Positions 1-9,764 of a stretch of 64,000 bases of DNA are shown here, piece by piece (the stretch's first letter is position 1; the number at the start of each line of letters is the position of its first letter). Position numbers and translations under genes: made by a program. Source of the DNA: Symsagittifera roscoffensis (taxonomy: Eukaryota; Xenacoelomorpha; Acoela; Convolutidae); NCBI RefSeq assembly GCF_963678635.1, contig NC_087064.1:48841346-48905345 (forward strand). The letters are read 5' to 3'. Below the pieces are notes generated by a model. It did no database searches. It had not been told where the DNA came from and saw only the letters and a program-made list of their open reading frames with translations.

Positions 1-599
1 AGAGCTATCGAATTACTTTAATTTGGAAATGGAATGAAGAACTGTCTTTGGAAATGTTTAAATTAGTGGAACAAGATAGAGAGACAACAATTTCACTATT
101 CAATGTCAACCAACCTTAAAATTAAAACAAAAATTGCAGTTTTGGTTTTTTAAATTCTGGCATTAAAAATGAAAACAAATTAATTGTTGCTTCAATTTCC
201 GAGTTATTTCAATGCATCTAATTTTAAGAAAAAAAAATTAATTCAAAAAACTCGAAAACTAACAAGGATAGCCGATTGTTGTGCAAGAAGAACAGAAGGT
301 TCTGATCAAATTCATTAAAATATGGCATTTTTTTGATAATTTTCCGCAAATAACTGTTGGTTTTAGCGCGTGGTTGGTTTGATTTGAGAATTATACAACC
401 GCGCAGAAATCTTCAAACAACATAATCGACAACATTTTTTTTTCAAAAAAGGAATGACAAAATTAAAATGGAACAAAAAAATTCTCTTTTTTTTGCACTA
501 AACCTTTTAAATTAACAGTTTAAGTAAAAGTAATTTGCCTTTAACGTCATTACGCCATCCTTTACTTACTCGAAAATGAACAAAAATTAAGAAAGTTAA

Positions 600-800
600 A
601 CCAGTTTTTTTTAAACTCTGAGACATTTTTTGAAATTTTTTAATGTTGTTCGAATCACGAAAAAAAAATTAATTGGGCATGTCAAATGACCCCTTCTGAT
701 GATTACTTGTAGTACATGATTTTTGTGAAAAAAAACACTCCTGAATTCAAAGTTCTTCCCCATCTTCGATGATCGGAACAATGCATCATTTGCAGGTAGG
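600..800 (-). repeat. Dispersed repeat family A, partial copy
   Basis: Read on the minus strand, about 690-790 shows the family signature: a GGAACA block, then a GAACTTTG block, then a GTGTTTTTTTTC tract followed by an AAAATCA block. The same order is seen near 30045-30720, 43780-45240 and 55570-55700. No coding capacity is evident. Ends were not resolved. Confidence 0.45.
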
Positions 801-2769
801 CAAGCTTAAAGTCAGACATAACTTTTAATTTCATTTACGAAAAAGACTATGTGCATTGAATAAACTCATCCGTATATTCAATGCACATATTCTTGTTAAA
901 TTTTTTTAGGTTTGATTCTTCTGCTTCCATGAATTGGTAAACAGCATAACAATTACAATTTTTCAGAAATTTTCCAAGAATTGAAAAAAATTGAGAAAGT
1001 GTAAAGCTTATTGATCAAAAAGGGATTCATTAGAAAACATTCTCTTTTTAGTATTTTTCTGTAGTGTTAATTAGGTTACCTTACGTCTGTAGTTTCCACA
1101 AAATAGGTGATCCGGTCTCAATCAATGCCTCACGGAAACAATAGAAGAAAGCAATCCAAAAACTTTACGGTGAAAATTATCCAAAACAAAACACAAAAAG
1201 AAACGAAAGAGCTTATTTGTTTTTTTGATTACTTCGAAACTTGATTGGCTACTGTTTTAAGAAAAATGGATCAAATCGATACTATCAAAGTATTAATGAT
1301 TGTCTTTTTAATGAACAGGGGATGACCATAAGATTTTCCAAAGAGATTATAATTTTTCATCAAATAGCCAAAACTGACTTTTATGTTTGACTCGCTCAAA
1401 CGCAATTACTATAATTAGATTTTTTTCTAGTGTTTTGCCCATCCCTACCAAATTTTCAAATTTTGCTTAATCGAAAAATACTATTTCATGAAATTAAACT
1501 ACAAAACTGATCCAATCAACACTTTTTTACTGCGCCAGGTAACTCTTTTGCACTATTTCTAGACTTTGGTTGCAGGTTTTCTCAATGAAGAGGATGTGAG
1601 TGTTCTTGTGAAATATAAATATTTGATCGTGATTGTCTATTAAGTTTTCAATATTTGGCTATAACATATTTCCATCATTTTAATCGGACATAATTGTTTT
1701 TTATCCATTTTGTCTTCGAAATTTAAGCTTTGGTTGATTTATGTTTATGCAGACGATGCTTCTAAAAATTTTTCAAATTTTTCTTAATAGTCGTCAAATT
1801 AGTTCAAATCAAATAGTTTTTTTTTTCGTTTTTTCACAAGACTCATTTTTTTATTCGCCAAAAATTGAGCACATTAAGATAGATTTTTCATTCATTAGGC
1901 TAAAAAATGTTGTAACCTACCGCTGAAAACTTTTACTTAACCTGAAAGGGTCTCATATGGACCAAAAAGTAGCACGAAATCTCACCTTAAGAGAATTAAC
2001 AATAAAACATAATCTTTTTGACAAGAGATCTTTTGACGTGACAATCTGTTTTCAAAGTGAGAGATTGTTAGAACCTACCTTGAAAAAAACTAAGATTTTT
2101 TCCAGTAATAATAATTAATTATAATCGGTTATGAGAAATTATAATCTTTTGAAAAATATTATCAACTTGAAACCGATTATAAATCCTTTGAAAATTTATA
2201 TTTTGTTTTTAATCGATTTTTATAGTCACAAAAATCATTTGATTGAATTGAAAATGACTGAATTGTGCCAAACAAAGGTTGTCAAGACAACAAAATTAAT
2301 ACAAGACTGCGCCGTGAGATTAGATTTTTCAAAAAAAAATGGAAAATTGACTTTTTTCCTGAAAATGAGTTGGTTTTTCTTCGTCCTAAACCTTTTTCAA
2401 CTGCTCAGAAACAAACTGATGAAATTGTTGCAAAAAACTTTCATAGTGAAAAGCAACATCGTCTATATTCTCATGTAGCACTCTGCTATGCTAATGAGTA
2501 AAAAAAACAATTTCATCTCGAAGTCAAGCTGTCACAGTCTCCGTCTTCCCAAGATACTTTTATAAAAAAAACTTTTTTGTTAGCTCATTTTTTAAATATA
2601 TTTAAAGTTTCGTTGGATACAGGTCTGATTAATTCAAGGCAAAATCCTGAATGTTGCGACTGCATTTTATTCGGTATCGAATAGTCGTTGGTAAAAATTT
2701 CAAGTGTGAAAATTTGAGTTGTACGAAACAAATACGAACGATTAAAACAGTTTGAAACATTTTTCAAAA

Positions 2770-3210
2770 ATTGCTAGTTAGAAATTGCAATTAGTCTCGA
2801 GAAAAAAACAACCCCTCAATTTCTTTGAAAGTCCGAGAAGTTAACAAAAAGTTACAATTAGCAAATTGATTTATTTTTCTTCAGAAAACCCATTTTTGGC
2901 ACTTTTGGCATGATTGAAGGTACCATGGTACTATTGAAGGTTTTAGCATCACGTATTGTAATAACTAGGCCAAATTACTGTTCTAAATTTAAATTGGTAA
3001 GATTTCATTTGTTGCTTACGCGGGTTAATAGAACTAAGCAATTTCAAAAAAAGCTAGTTAAGAAAACTCAATCGGTCTGGAGAAAAATAACACCCGCTCA
3101 CAAGTAATCCGTCATTTTCTTTCAATATCGGATAATTAACAAAGTGTTGCGATTAGCGAAATGAATTTTTTTTCAGAAAATCCCATTTTTGCTACCTTTG
3201 GCATTAATGA
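2770..3210. repeat. Diverged local tandem duplication
   Basis: About 2770-2915 and 3050-3210 align in the same order and orientation: a GCTAGTTA block, a GAGAAAAA-AACA-CCC block, a TTTCTTT block, GTTAACAAA/ATTAACAAA, and a final TTTTTCTTCAGAAAA-CCCATTTTTG block. The copies are diverged and carry indels, so this is an old duplication. Neither copy carries a supported gene. Confidence 0.55.
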
Positions 3211-3466
3211 AAATATCAGTGGTCAAAATTTAGATTTCAGTGAAATTTTTTGAAGCAGCGAGGAAAAGTTTTGAGCAAAAGTCAAATGCTGACCTGAAAA
3301 TGAAATTGAAAAAACGACTTGAGAAACTCCATTACTCCTCAATTGCCCAAGTGGTTAATTAACGTTCCTGGCATCTTCAGATATTTCCCTTCATTCCCAA
3401 ATATCTCATGAAGTTGTGGAGATAAGAAATTACTCTATGTTGGATAAAATCTTATCTATTGATTTC

Positions 3467-3680
3467 CTTCCGCGGTCGAGAAGACTTCCTTTTTTCACTA
3501 CGGAGTTCTATCTAAATTAACCTAAAAAAAAAAGCATTTTCATAATTAAAAGGTTACCATGGCCGCATAATTTAGCACAGATTCCGCGGTCAAAAAGACC
3601 TTTTTCTTTTGTTCAGAATTTAATAAAAATTACCCAATTTTTTTGAAAAGTTACCATGGCCGCATAATTAAGCGCAGATT
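3467..3680. repeat. Two-copy tandem repeat, about 115 bp unit
   Basis: Unit 1 (about 3467-3581) and unit 2 (about 3582-3680) both begin TTCCGCGGTC, continue through a T-rich and AATTA-rich stretch and end with GGTTACCATGGCCGCATAAT or a one-base variant. The high similarity of the CCATGGCCGCATAA ends suggests a more recent duplication than the one just upstream. Confidence 0.7.
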
Positions 3681-4378
3681 TGTTTGAATTAAGAATAAGA
3701 CTGCTCGTGTATGAGAGCAGAGTTCGAATGATCCAAGTTGACTACCCTCGAAAAAACTTTTGCTTTGAGAAAATTATTTTATAAAATAAAAGAATTTGTA
3801 AGTGAGTTTTATTCCTCATACGCAATATAAAATCAAAAAGGATGTTTAAGCATCTCGTATTGTGATCACTAGACCAAAGAACTAAAGCCTCAGAACATTT
3901 CACCTCTGAAATAATGGGCTGGCGTTCAAACAGTTTTTGATCAGAAAAGAGAAGGCAGCATCGCAGTTTTCATATCAAAATTGAATAAAACAAGTACTAC
4001 AAACTACTAAAAACGTTTATACTCTTTTTAGGTTCTTGAATACAACCTTTGATTCAATTTTGGAACATTAGTTTTTGAAAAACACTTTTGAACAAAACCT
4101 TGGATTCAGCTTTTTTTTCCTGGAAAATTATGGTTATACTTTTTGAATACATTTTTTAGAAAACGATTTAAATAATTTTTGAAAACGTTCTAAGATTCTT
4201 CTTTTATATGTCTTCTAGATATATTTTTTTGAATAATTTTTGGATTCATGGAAGAATTGTTAATGAAAAAAATTATAAGTTTTTAGAATTCAGGGGCGAA
4301 ACATATTGCAGCTGATTGATTTCAACAAAAACTGATATAGGAGTAAGAACGGGACTGTTCAAATCGGAGCAATACCTC

Positions 4379-4669
4379 TGTGATACCAGATAGAACCACG
4401 TAAATTTTGATAGTGAAAACGATTTTGGTTTCAAAAAGGTTAATTTAATATAGAAGCCATCTTTTCTCTATAGAGCCTGAATCGTGTGGCTAACTGTATT
4501 CCGATGCTACAGTAAAGACAACTGAGTCTCTTGTTATTTAGAACAATGGTCACACACGTTTGACCTTGAAAGAATTAATAACAATATCATGATTATAGAT
4601 AACAATATGAACATGATACCAAGGCTACAGTACTGTTACTGCAAATGCAGTTGCAGTTGCTGTACCACA
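4379..4669 (-). repeat. 3' LTR of Gypsy A
   Basis: Matches 9470-9759 almost throughout. On the minus strand it starts TGTGGTACAGC and ends GGTATCACA, the usual TG...CA termini. It is followed on its low side by the ACCTC target duplication. The sequence just before it on the minus strand (GACCGGGGAA) is the likely polypurine tract. Confidence 0.92.
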
Positions 4670-4677
4670 TTCCCCGG

Positions 4678-5080
4678 TCAACATTCTCCGGTCAACCCCG
4701 CTGCGTCTCGGACATTGATCTTAGCTTTGGCAATATCGCTCTTCCTGTAGACTGCCCCCGCAGCTGTTTTGACTGTGGACGGTGTTTCTGAGGTCACTTT
4801 TCCCTTGAAGGGGTTGGTTAGTGCCTTGCCACTTCTTCGCCCTTGGTTCTTTCGTAGGAGAATGGGGGACCACTGGTCCTGGCTTACAAGGTCCTCTGGC
4901 TTGTCTTCAAGGAACCCTCGCTCCAACTAATAAAGCACTTCTTTGCGTAGCTCCGGGTTTATGGTGCTTGTTTCGTCAACAATGCGCCTGATATCATTGG
5001 CAGATGTGTCCCTTCTAGTCTGGTTCCATCTGGCATTTGCCTCTAGCAGTTCTTTTAGTGCTCGCGCTATTCTGACCCTT
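4678..5080 (-). pseudogene. Integrase C-terminal tail of Gypsy A
   Basis: Minus-strand frames encode the region that normally follows the integrase core in this Gypsy group: an R-x-L-K-E-L-L helix, an I-R-R-I-V-D-E stretch, then a basic N-P-F-K-G-K-V-T-S-E-T segment and the terminal Y-R-K-S-D-I-A-K block. One in-frame stop separates 'KEVLY' from 'LERGF'. It lies directly next to the zinc-binding domain at about 5190-5510, so the D,D(35)E core of about 150-200 residues that should lie between them is missing. The protein would be unable to integrate DNA. Confidence 0.65.
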
Positions 5081-5186
5081 ACGGACAGTTTTCAACCCTT
5101 CTCTTGATTGGTCAATTCGCCGTTTGAGTTGCGACGTCTTGAGCGCTGATCTTTCCAGGTGTTCTTTATCGTAGCGAGTGCAACTT

Positions 5187-5510
5187 CTATATTCTTCTGC
5201 CAGGTTGACAATTTCTTTGTGCATGTGTGGCCACCCACCGCAGGTACCTCGAAACATCCAACATCGTTTCCTGACCTGGGTGACTACGGTGAATCCTCTT
5301 TAAGACTGCTTGCCGCAACTGCCCTGAGACTGCCAACCTGTTGTCCACTAGTATGCAGTCATCCACTACAGACAGTTGGTGCCAGAGTGGATTCGTATAC
5401 GGCCCCATGAGTTCGAAACTGTAACGATTGTTTCTCTCTATCACTCGACAAAGCCTGTCCATCCAAGGAACCTCAGTGATTAACTCCGCCAGAAGACTTC
5501 TATCGAACAA
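5187..5510 (-). pseudogene. Integrase zinc-binding (HHCC) domain of Gypsy A
   Basis: A 107-codon frame contains the N-terminal integrase signature H-R-S-H-P-G-Q-E-T-M, with two histidines three residues apart, then W and downstream cysteines. The companion frame at 5015-5257 carries the rest (W-x-H-M-H-K-E-I, then a Y-R-S-C-T-R-Y-D-K stretch), so a frameshift falls inside the domain. In this family the domain folds around zinc and helps integrase bind the LTR ends. It follows the charged linker and precedes the deleted core. Confidence 0.75.
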
Positions 5511-5555
5511 CTTTGTTAGATTATCTAGGCTTTCTCCCTCGGTTCGCTGTGCTTG

Positions 5556-6037
5556 TCAAAATTCGTCTCTCCTAGATTTGTGGTTGGCTCTTCTCCCCCC
5601 GATAAGACTGCCTTCTGGGCTTTCTGATGGGCTTTCCGCAGTTAAGTCCACTTCAACTGTCGGCGATCTGTATTTCATGGAGTCATTGTCAACTTCTTGG
5701 TCTTGTTGCGTTCGGCTTTGCATTTCTGTTTCTGCTTCCAGTTCTAGCATACTTCTCGGGTTATCCTTTCTTTCTGCCCCCATGAGGTCCCAGAATGAGA
5801 TTAGCTTCGTCATAGCAACTAGTGGACTGGCAGATGATGTTCCTCTCTCTTTATTAGGTTTAATATACCTATCCATCGCTCGCCACTCAACCTGTGGTAT
5901 GTCCGAATCCAAACTGTCAGAGTCCTGTCGACTGCAGCTCCTCTCTTCACCATTCTGGTTCGTGAAAATGTTGTCTCCGTCACGTTTTCTGTCATTTCTT
6001 CCCTTTCTTCGTCTTGTCTTCTATTAATGATCTTCAC
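5556..6037 (-). pseudogene. Charged linker between RNase H and integrase, Gypsy A
   Basis: Two overlapping frames (72 and 118 codons) are rich in E, R, S and D and include an F-W-D-L-M stretch and a serine/proline-rich S-P-S-E-S-P-E-G segment. Position places them in pol between RNase H (ending about 6180) and the integrase zinc domain. I recognise no domain. The linker is longer than the short tether usual in Gypsy pol. It may be a lineage-specific insertion or partly a frameshift product. Confidence 0.4.
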
Positions 6038-6179
6038 CGCTTTCCTCGATTTTCCTGGCCCCGACTAATTTTTTCCATTTGCAAAACTTTCTTCGACTAA
6101 AATTTTGAATTATTTTTGCTTATATCTGAATTTATGACCGACTGTTTAGAACGAGAAATCTTGTTAAGAGTGTCTTGTT

Positions 6180-6934
6180 CTATTTGAGGACGTGAGTTTT
6201 GACCGTTTTCGTTCCGATCGAGCTTTGTCTGGTTTTAAATAAATTGGTTGCTATAGCAACCGTGTGACGAGTCGTCTTACAGTGGCTAATATTGTTTCTT
6301 ATTCCAGAATGTTCTAGAATTTTTACATGATCTATCCGGTCTGTATCAATAAGCCGACTGTTTAAGCAGTCGAGTGCCTTATGAAAATCTTCAATTGATG
6401 CTACAACGAATCTTTCATCTAATTCAGATTCAGGCCATGGGTCGCCATTTGGTTCCCTTGAAAGGTAATCAACGATACCCATATCTTTGCCAGGTATATG
6501 AATAACTTTAAACAGATAAGGTAATAGTCTATCCACCCACCTAGTGAAACTAGATTGATAAGCTTTGTGCGATCTATTTTTCCCCAACGCGGATGTTAGA
6601 GCTTTATAGTCTGTTGCTATAACAAATTCATTACCCAATAAGTAATGTTTTTAAACCGATCTACCGCCCATACTACTGCAAGCAGTTCGAGCTCAATTGT
6701 GGAGTACTTTTTTTCTTGGGTATTCAAATACCGCGAAGCGAATGCTATCGGTACCCACTCATTCTGCTCTGAATTCTGTTCAAGGGTAGCCCCGAGACCA
6801 CTATGGCTTGCATCACTCTTTACCCGAGTTTCCCTTGAAGGATTATAATAATTGATCATAGCAATGTTGGCTACCGCGTTTTTAAAATTCTCAAATGCTA
6901 ATGAATGTTGACTGTCCCATTCAATTTTTTTCAC
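6180..6934 (-). pseudogene. RNase H domain of Gypsy A pol
   Basis: Two frames, 6617-6934 and 6180-6638, split one RNase H by a frameshift near 6630. The first holds the Gypsy motifs S-D-A-S-H-S-G-L-G-A-T-L-E-Q, F-A-S-R-Y-L and Y-S-T-I-E-L-E-L-L-A-V-V-W-A, with catalytic D and E. The second carries A-T-D-Y-K-A-L, R-W-V-D-R-L-L-P-Y and I-P-G-K-D-M-G-I-V-D-Y-L-S-R, the family's standard C-terminal half. The enzyme would degrade the RNA strand of the RNA-DNA hybrid during reverse transcription. Confidence 0.88.
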
Positions 6935-7055
6935 TGATACCCATGAAAGATCTAAGATGTTTCAGGGACTTAGGTGGTTGAAGGTTAGATATTGCTTCTG
7001 TTTTTGTAATTTTAGGTATGATACCCTTTTGTTGATAATTTATGACCCAACCAAT

Positions 7056-7740
7056 TTACTGATGACTGAAAAATTCGCATTTTGACAGCTTCAATGCAAG
7101 GTTTTTATCATCATCCAGAACCAGTTCTTCGTGGTCCTTTTCTTCCCCCTTCGAGACGATTAGGATATCGTCTATGAAGCAGAAGGTGTTTTTAGCATGG
7201 TTTAGTGTTCTGTCCATCGCCTTTTGGAATTCAGCGGCCATGTCCACCAGCCCGTAAAAGCCTGTCAAAAACCTATATGTTCCTGTTGCCTGTCCTCCAA
7301 AAATATTAAAATTGCCTTGTTTGGCTCTGTCCGCAGTTGATCTAATTTGACTATAGGCATATTTTAGATCGAGCACTTTGAAATATAGTGAACTTGCTGC
7401 TTTTGCAGTTATGACTTGGCTTACTCAGTCTACCAGTTCATCGACGTTTAGTATCTGATTTTGATTTTTGTACAGCTGTCTTTTGATAGGTTTTGCATCC
7501 GGGGCCAATTTAATTGAATCGTTCTTTTCAACTGTGATGACAATTGGAGCAGTGAAACAATCGCTTGTACATTTATCCATTTTTTCGATATGTCCTTCCG
7601 ATAACAATTTTTTTTAGTTCTGTTTGTACTTTATCCTGAATGTGTATGAGTATTTGCCTACCATTTTCCTGTATCGGGCTTAACGGATATTTAAATTTTG
7701 TGCTCACAGTATGGTTTTTCGACTCCCCCTGACGATTAAA
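7056..7740 (-). pseudogene. Reverse transcriptase domain of Gypsy A pol
   Basis: Frames at 7425-7607 and 7056-7376 cover the fingers and palm. Visible motifs are P-I-V-I-T-V-E-K-N-D, the motif-A segment L-D-L-K-Y-A-Y-S-Q-I, F-Y-G-L-V-D-M-A-A-E-F-Q, and the catalytic box F-C-F-I-D-D-I-L-I-V-S-K-G (Y-x-D-D equivalent). The downstream L-S-K-C-E-F-F segment is typical of Gypsy RT. A stop after 'DELVD' and another near 7056 break the frame. Confidence 0.88.
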
Positions 7741-7752
7741 AAGACCCATGAA

Positions 7753-8503
7753 TTATTCCAACAATTTTTGTTTCCAACCTTCTGACTGCTCGCGCAGTAG
7801 CACGTCAAACTTGGATCTTTGTGATGGTGCTGATTTCTGGGTTGTATGGATTCCCAATTTTCCTTGAAGGTCTAGTCTCAGATTACATCGCTCCGTAACT
7901 AACAGCGGTGCTCCCTGCACTTCCCATCCAGCTGAACGGAAATTCGCTTTCAGTGCCCCTAGTATTAGGATCGGATGTTTATTGTAGTCCACAAACTGTG
8001 CAGACAGGTTAAGTTTTTCCACTGGAATAAAATTTTGAATTCAGAGATCCCTCCAAAATTTGTTTTGTTGATGTCCAATTCAAAAATGACACCGGGCTAC
8101 CCGTGTCTATAGTCATATTCAAGATATGATTATCAAATTTCACCAATGCCTTTATTGCTTTTATTTGATGAGATTGCGGGTTCCGGTGTACCTCATTTTT
8201 CTCGACTTTCTTTGATTTCTCATTTGACCTCTGTTGACCACAAATTCCTCCTGTTTGATTATTCGTTATCACCCGGTTGTTTATGTACTGCTCGACAGCT
8301 TTAATTGATTTTAAATCATTTTCAACCGACAATATTTCAAACTCTTCACAGGAATCAAAATTTTGTATTAGGCTACACTCTTCTTCTGAACTAGAATTTT
8401 CGTTTACAAACTCCTTTACTTGCTGTGATCGGCACATCGTAGTCAAATGATTTGGTTTGTTGCAATTCTTGCACGATTTCTCCATTGCCGGACAACTCTT
8501 CAA
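7753..8503 (-). pseudogene. Zinc knuckle and aspartic protease of Gypsy A
   Basis: The frame 8009-8503 begins in nucleocapsid with a C-K-N-C-N-K-P-N-H-L-T-T-M-C knuckle (CCHC spacing), preceded in another frame by a C-T-R-C-G-R-T-F half-knuckle near 8540. It continues through an acidic linker to the protease active site M-T-I-D-T-G-S-P-V-S-F-L. The frame 7753-8022 carries the protease C-terminal part and the L-D-L-Q-G-K-L-G-I-H-T stretch that leads into RT in this Gypsy group. A frameshift at about 8015 divides them. Confidence 0.85.
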
Positions 8504-8578
8504 TTGTCCTTCCCCAAAGGTTCTTCCGCATCTCGTGCATTGTTTCTGATCCCCTCTGAACCTTGTGGTATTTCTACT

Positions 8579-9470
8579 TTAGTAATTTTTTCTTTTGTTC
8601 TGATCTCGACCTTGACGTCTAGGGTTATACCCCTTGTTCCCAATTGCCATGATTGGTTCTTGTTTTATTTTAATTTGCGCGTTTGAGAATGGTCCAGTTC
8701 TAGTTGCACTTGTTGAGGACTTTTGAAATGCTTGCGTAGTTTGTTTACTCTGATCGAATTTGATTGCTCGCTTTAGTACTTCTTCTGGTGTGCATGTTTC
8801 GAAAGTTAGAGTGTCTTGGAGTACAACATTCCTCATCCGGGATAAAAAATAAATCCCTAACTATTTCTGCCTCCAATACTCCCAACTCCTATTTCGCTGC
8901 TTGTGCAGTCAACGCCGCGTGAAAAGATTCTAGAGTTTCATTCGTTTCCTGCGATCGTGTAAATTATTTGTATCGCTCGTAAGTGATGCTTTTTGTTTTT
9001 TCAAAGGAGATTTTTGCCAATCTCACCATTTCTCGGAACTCGAGTTTAGATAATTTCGTGTGAGGATTTTTTGTACAAATTTCTTCTTACTTTCTTTGCT
9101 CAGAGCTAGAAATCGTCTAGATCTTAAACGTTTTCCAATTTCATGGTAGAACACGATGTGTCCCACTTTCGGTCCTCGAGCAACACGTTCTCCGTTTTCT
9201 AGGATGACTTTATCCTGTGCTAATCTAATCTATCTTGGGCTTCTCTCTCTGATACTGCCAGCGCATCATCATTTTTTGCCGGCGTTTCCGTAGTGGTTCT
9301 TACATTACTACTCTTGGTTTCTCTAGTAATACTTCAGTAACAGCTAATATGAATTGATCGATCCAGATTTCAAAATTCCATGGTGGGTCCGAGTTCGACG
9401 AAATCCAGAATACAGAAATTCCCATGTCTGTCCTGTTGTCTTGAGACAGAAATCCTGCTGGCTGCGCCAT
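8579..9470 (-). pseudogene. Gag of Gypsy A
   Basis: Gag begins at the ATG at 9470-9468, reading M-A-Q-P-A-G-F, and shows an F-W...P-P-W-N-F-E-I-W-I-D-Q-F segment shared with the gag starts of elements B, C and D. It breaks at a stop at 9300. The frame 8579-8836 covers later gag with the L-x-D-T-L-T-F-E-T-C-T motif typical of this group. Between 8840 and 9300 no clean frame remains. The start is chosen because it is the first ATG after the LTR and is conserved in four elements. Confidence 0.75.
9451..9469 (-). promoter_or_regulatory. Primer binding site of Gypsy A
   Basis: Minus-strand TGGCGCAGCCAGCAGGATT lies directly next to the 5' LTR. It begins with TGG, complementary to a tRNA 3' CCA, and resembles the TGGCGCAGTCGG-type site of insect Gypsy elements 17.6 and 297 (tRNA-Ser primed). 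Its first two bases also complete the gag ATG. Confidence 0.8.
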
Positions 9471-9759
9471 ATGATATCGGAGAGAACTACGTAAATTTAA
9501 TAGTGAAAAAGATTTTGGTTTCAATGAGTTTAATTTAATATAGAAACCATCTTTTCACTATAGAGCCTGAATTGTGTTGCTAACTGTATTCCGATGCTAC
9601 AGTAAAGAGAACTGAGTCTCTTGTTATTTAGAACAATGGTCACTCGCGTTTGACCTTGAAAGAATCAATAACAATATCATGATTATAGATAACAATATGA
9701 ATATGATACCAAGGCTACAGTACTGTTACTGCACATGTAGTTGCAGTTGCTGTACCACA
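9470..9759 (-). repeat. 5' LTR of Gypsy A
   Basis: Copy of 4379-4669. On the minus strand it starts TGTGGTACAGC. Its last bases are ATA instead of the ACA of the 3' LTR, a likely later C-to-T change. The TSD ACCTC follows at 9760-9764. Confidence 0.92.
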
Positions 9760-9764
9760 ACCTC

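Larger units (their letters stand above)
1..4378. other. AT-rich non-coding region
   Basis: No convincing gene is visible. Open frames here are short, low in complexity (K, N, F, L, I rich) and show no family motif or exon boundary. The stretch holds one copy of dispersed repeat family A, two local tandem duplications (annotated separately) and, near 2635-2675, a sequence resembling the inverted terminus of the element at 23510-24928. The block ends at the ACCTC target duplication of Gypsy element A. Confidence 0.6.
4379..9759 (-). mobile_element. Ty3/Gypsy LTR retrotransposon A (degenerate)
   Basis: A complete-ended element on the minus strand, about 5.4 kb, bounded by two LTRs of about 290 bp and flanked by the 5-bp duplication ACCTC (4374-4378 and 9760-9764). 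In minus-strand order it holds a PBS, gag with zinc knuckles, an aspartic protease, a Gypsy-type reverse transcriptase with an F-I-D-D box, RNase H, a charged linker, the zinc-binding N-terminus of integrase and an integrase-like tail. Several frameshifts and stops separate the frames, and the integrase catalytic core is absent. The LTRs differ at roughly twenty positions by eye, so the insertion is not recent. Confidence 0.92.

Noticed and set aside
5428-6027. 199-codon plus-strand frame
   Set aside because: Antisense to the pol linker and integrase of Gypsy A; serine/leucine-rich with no motif.
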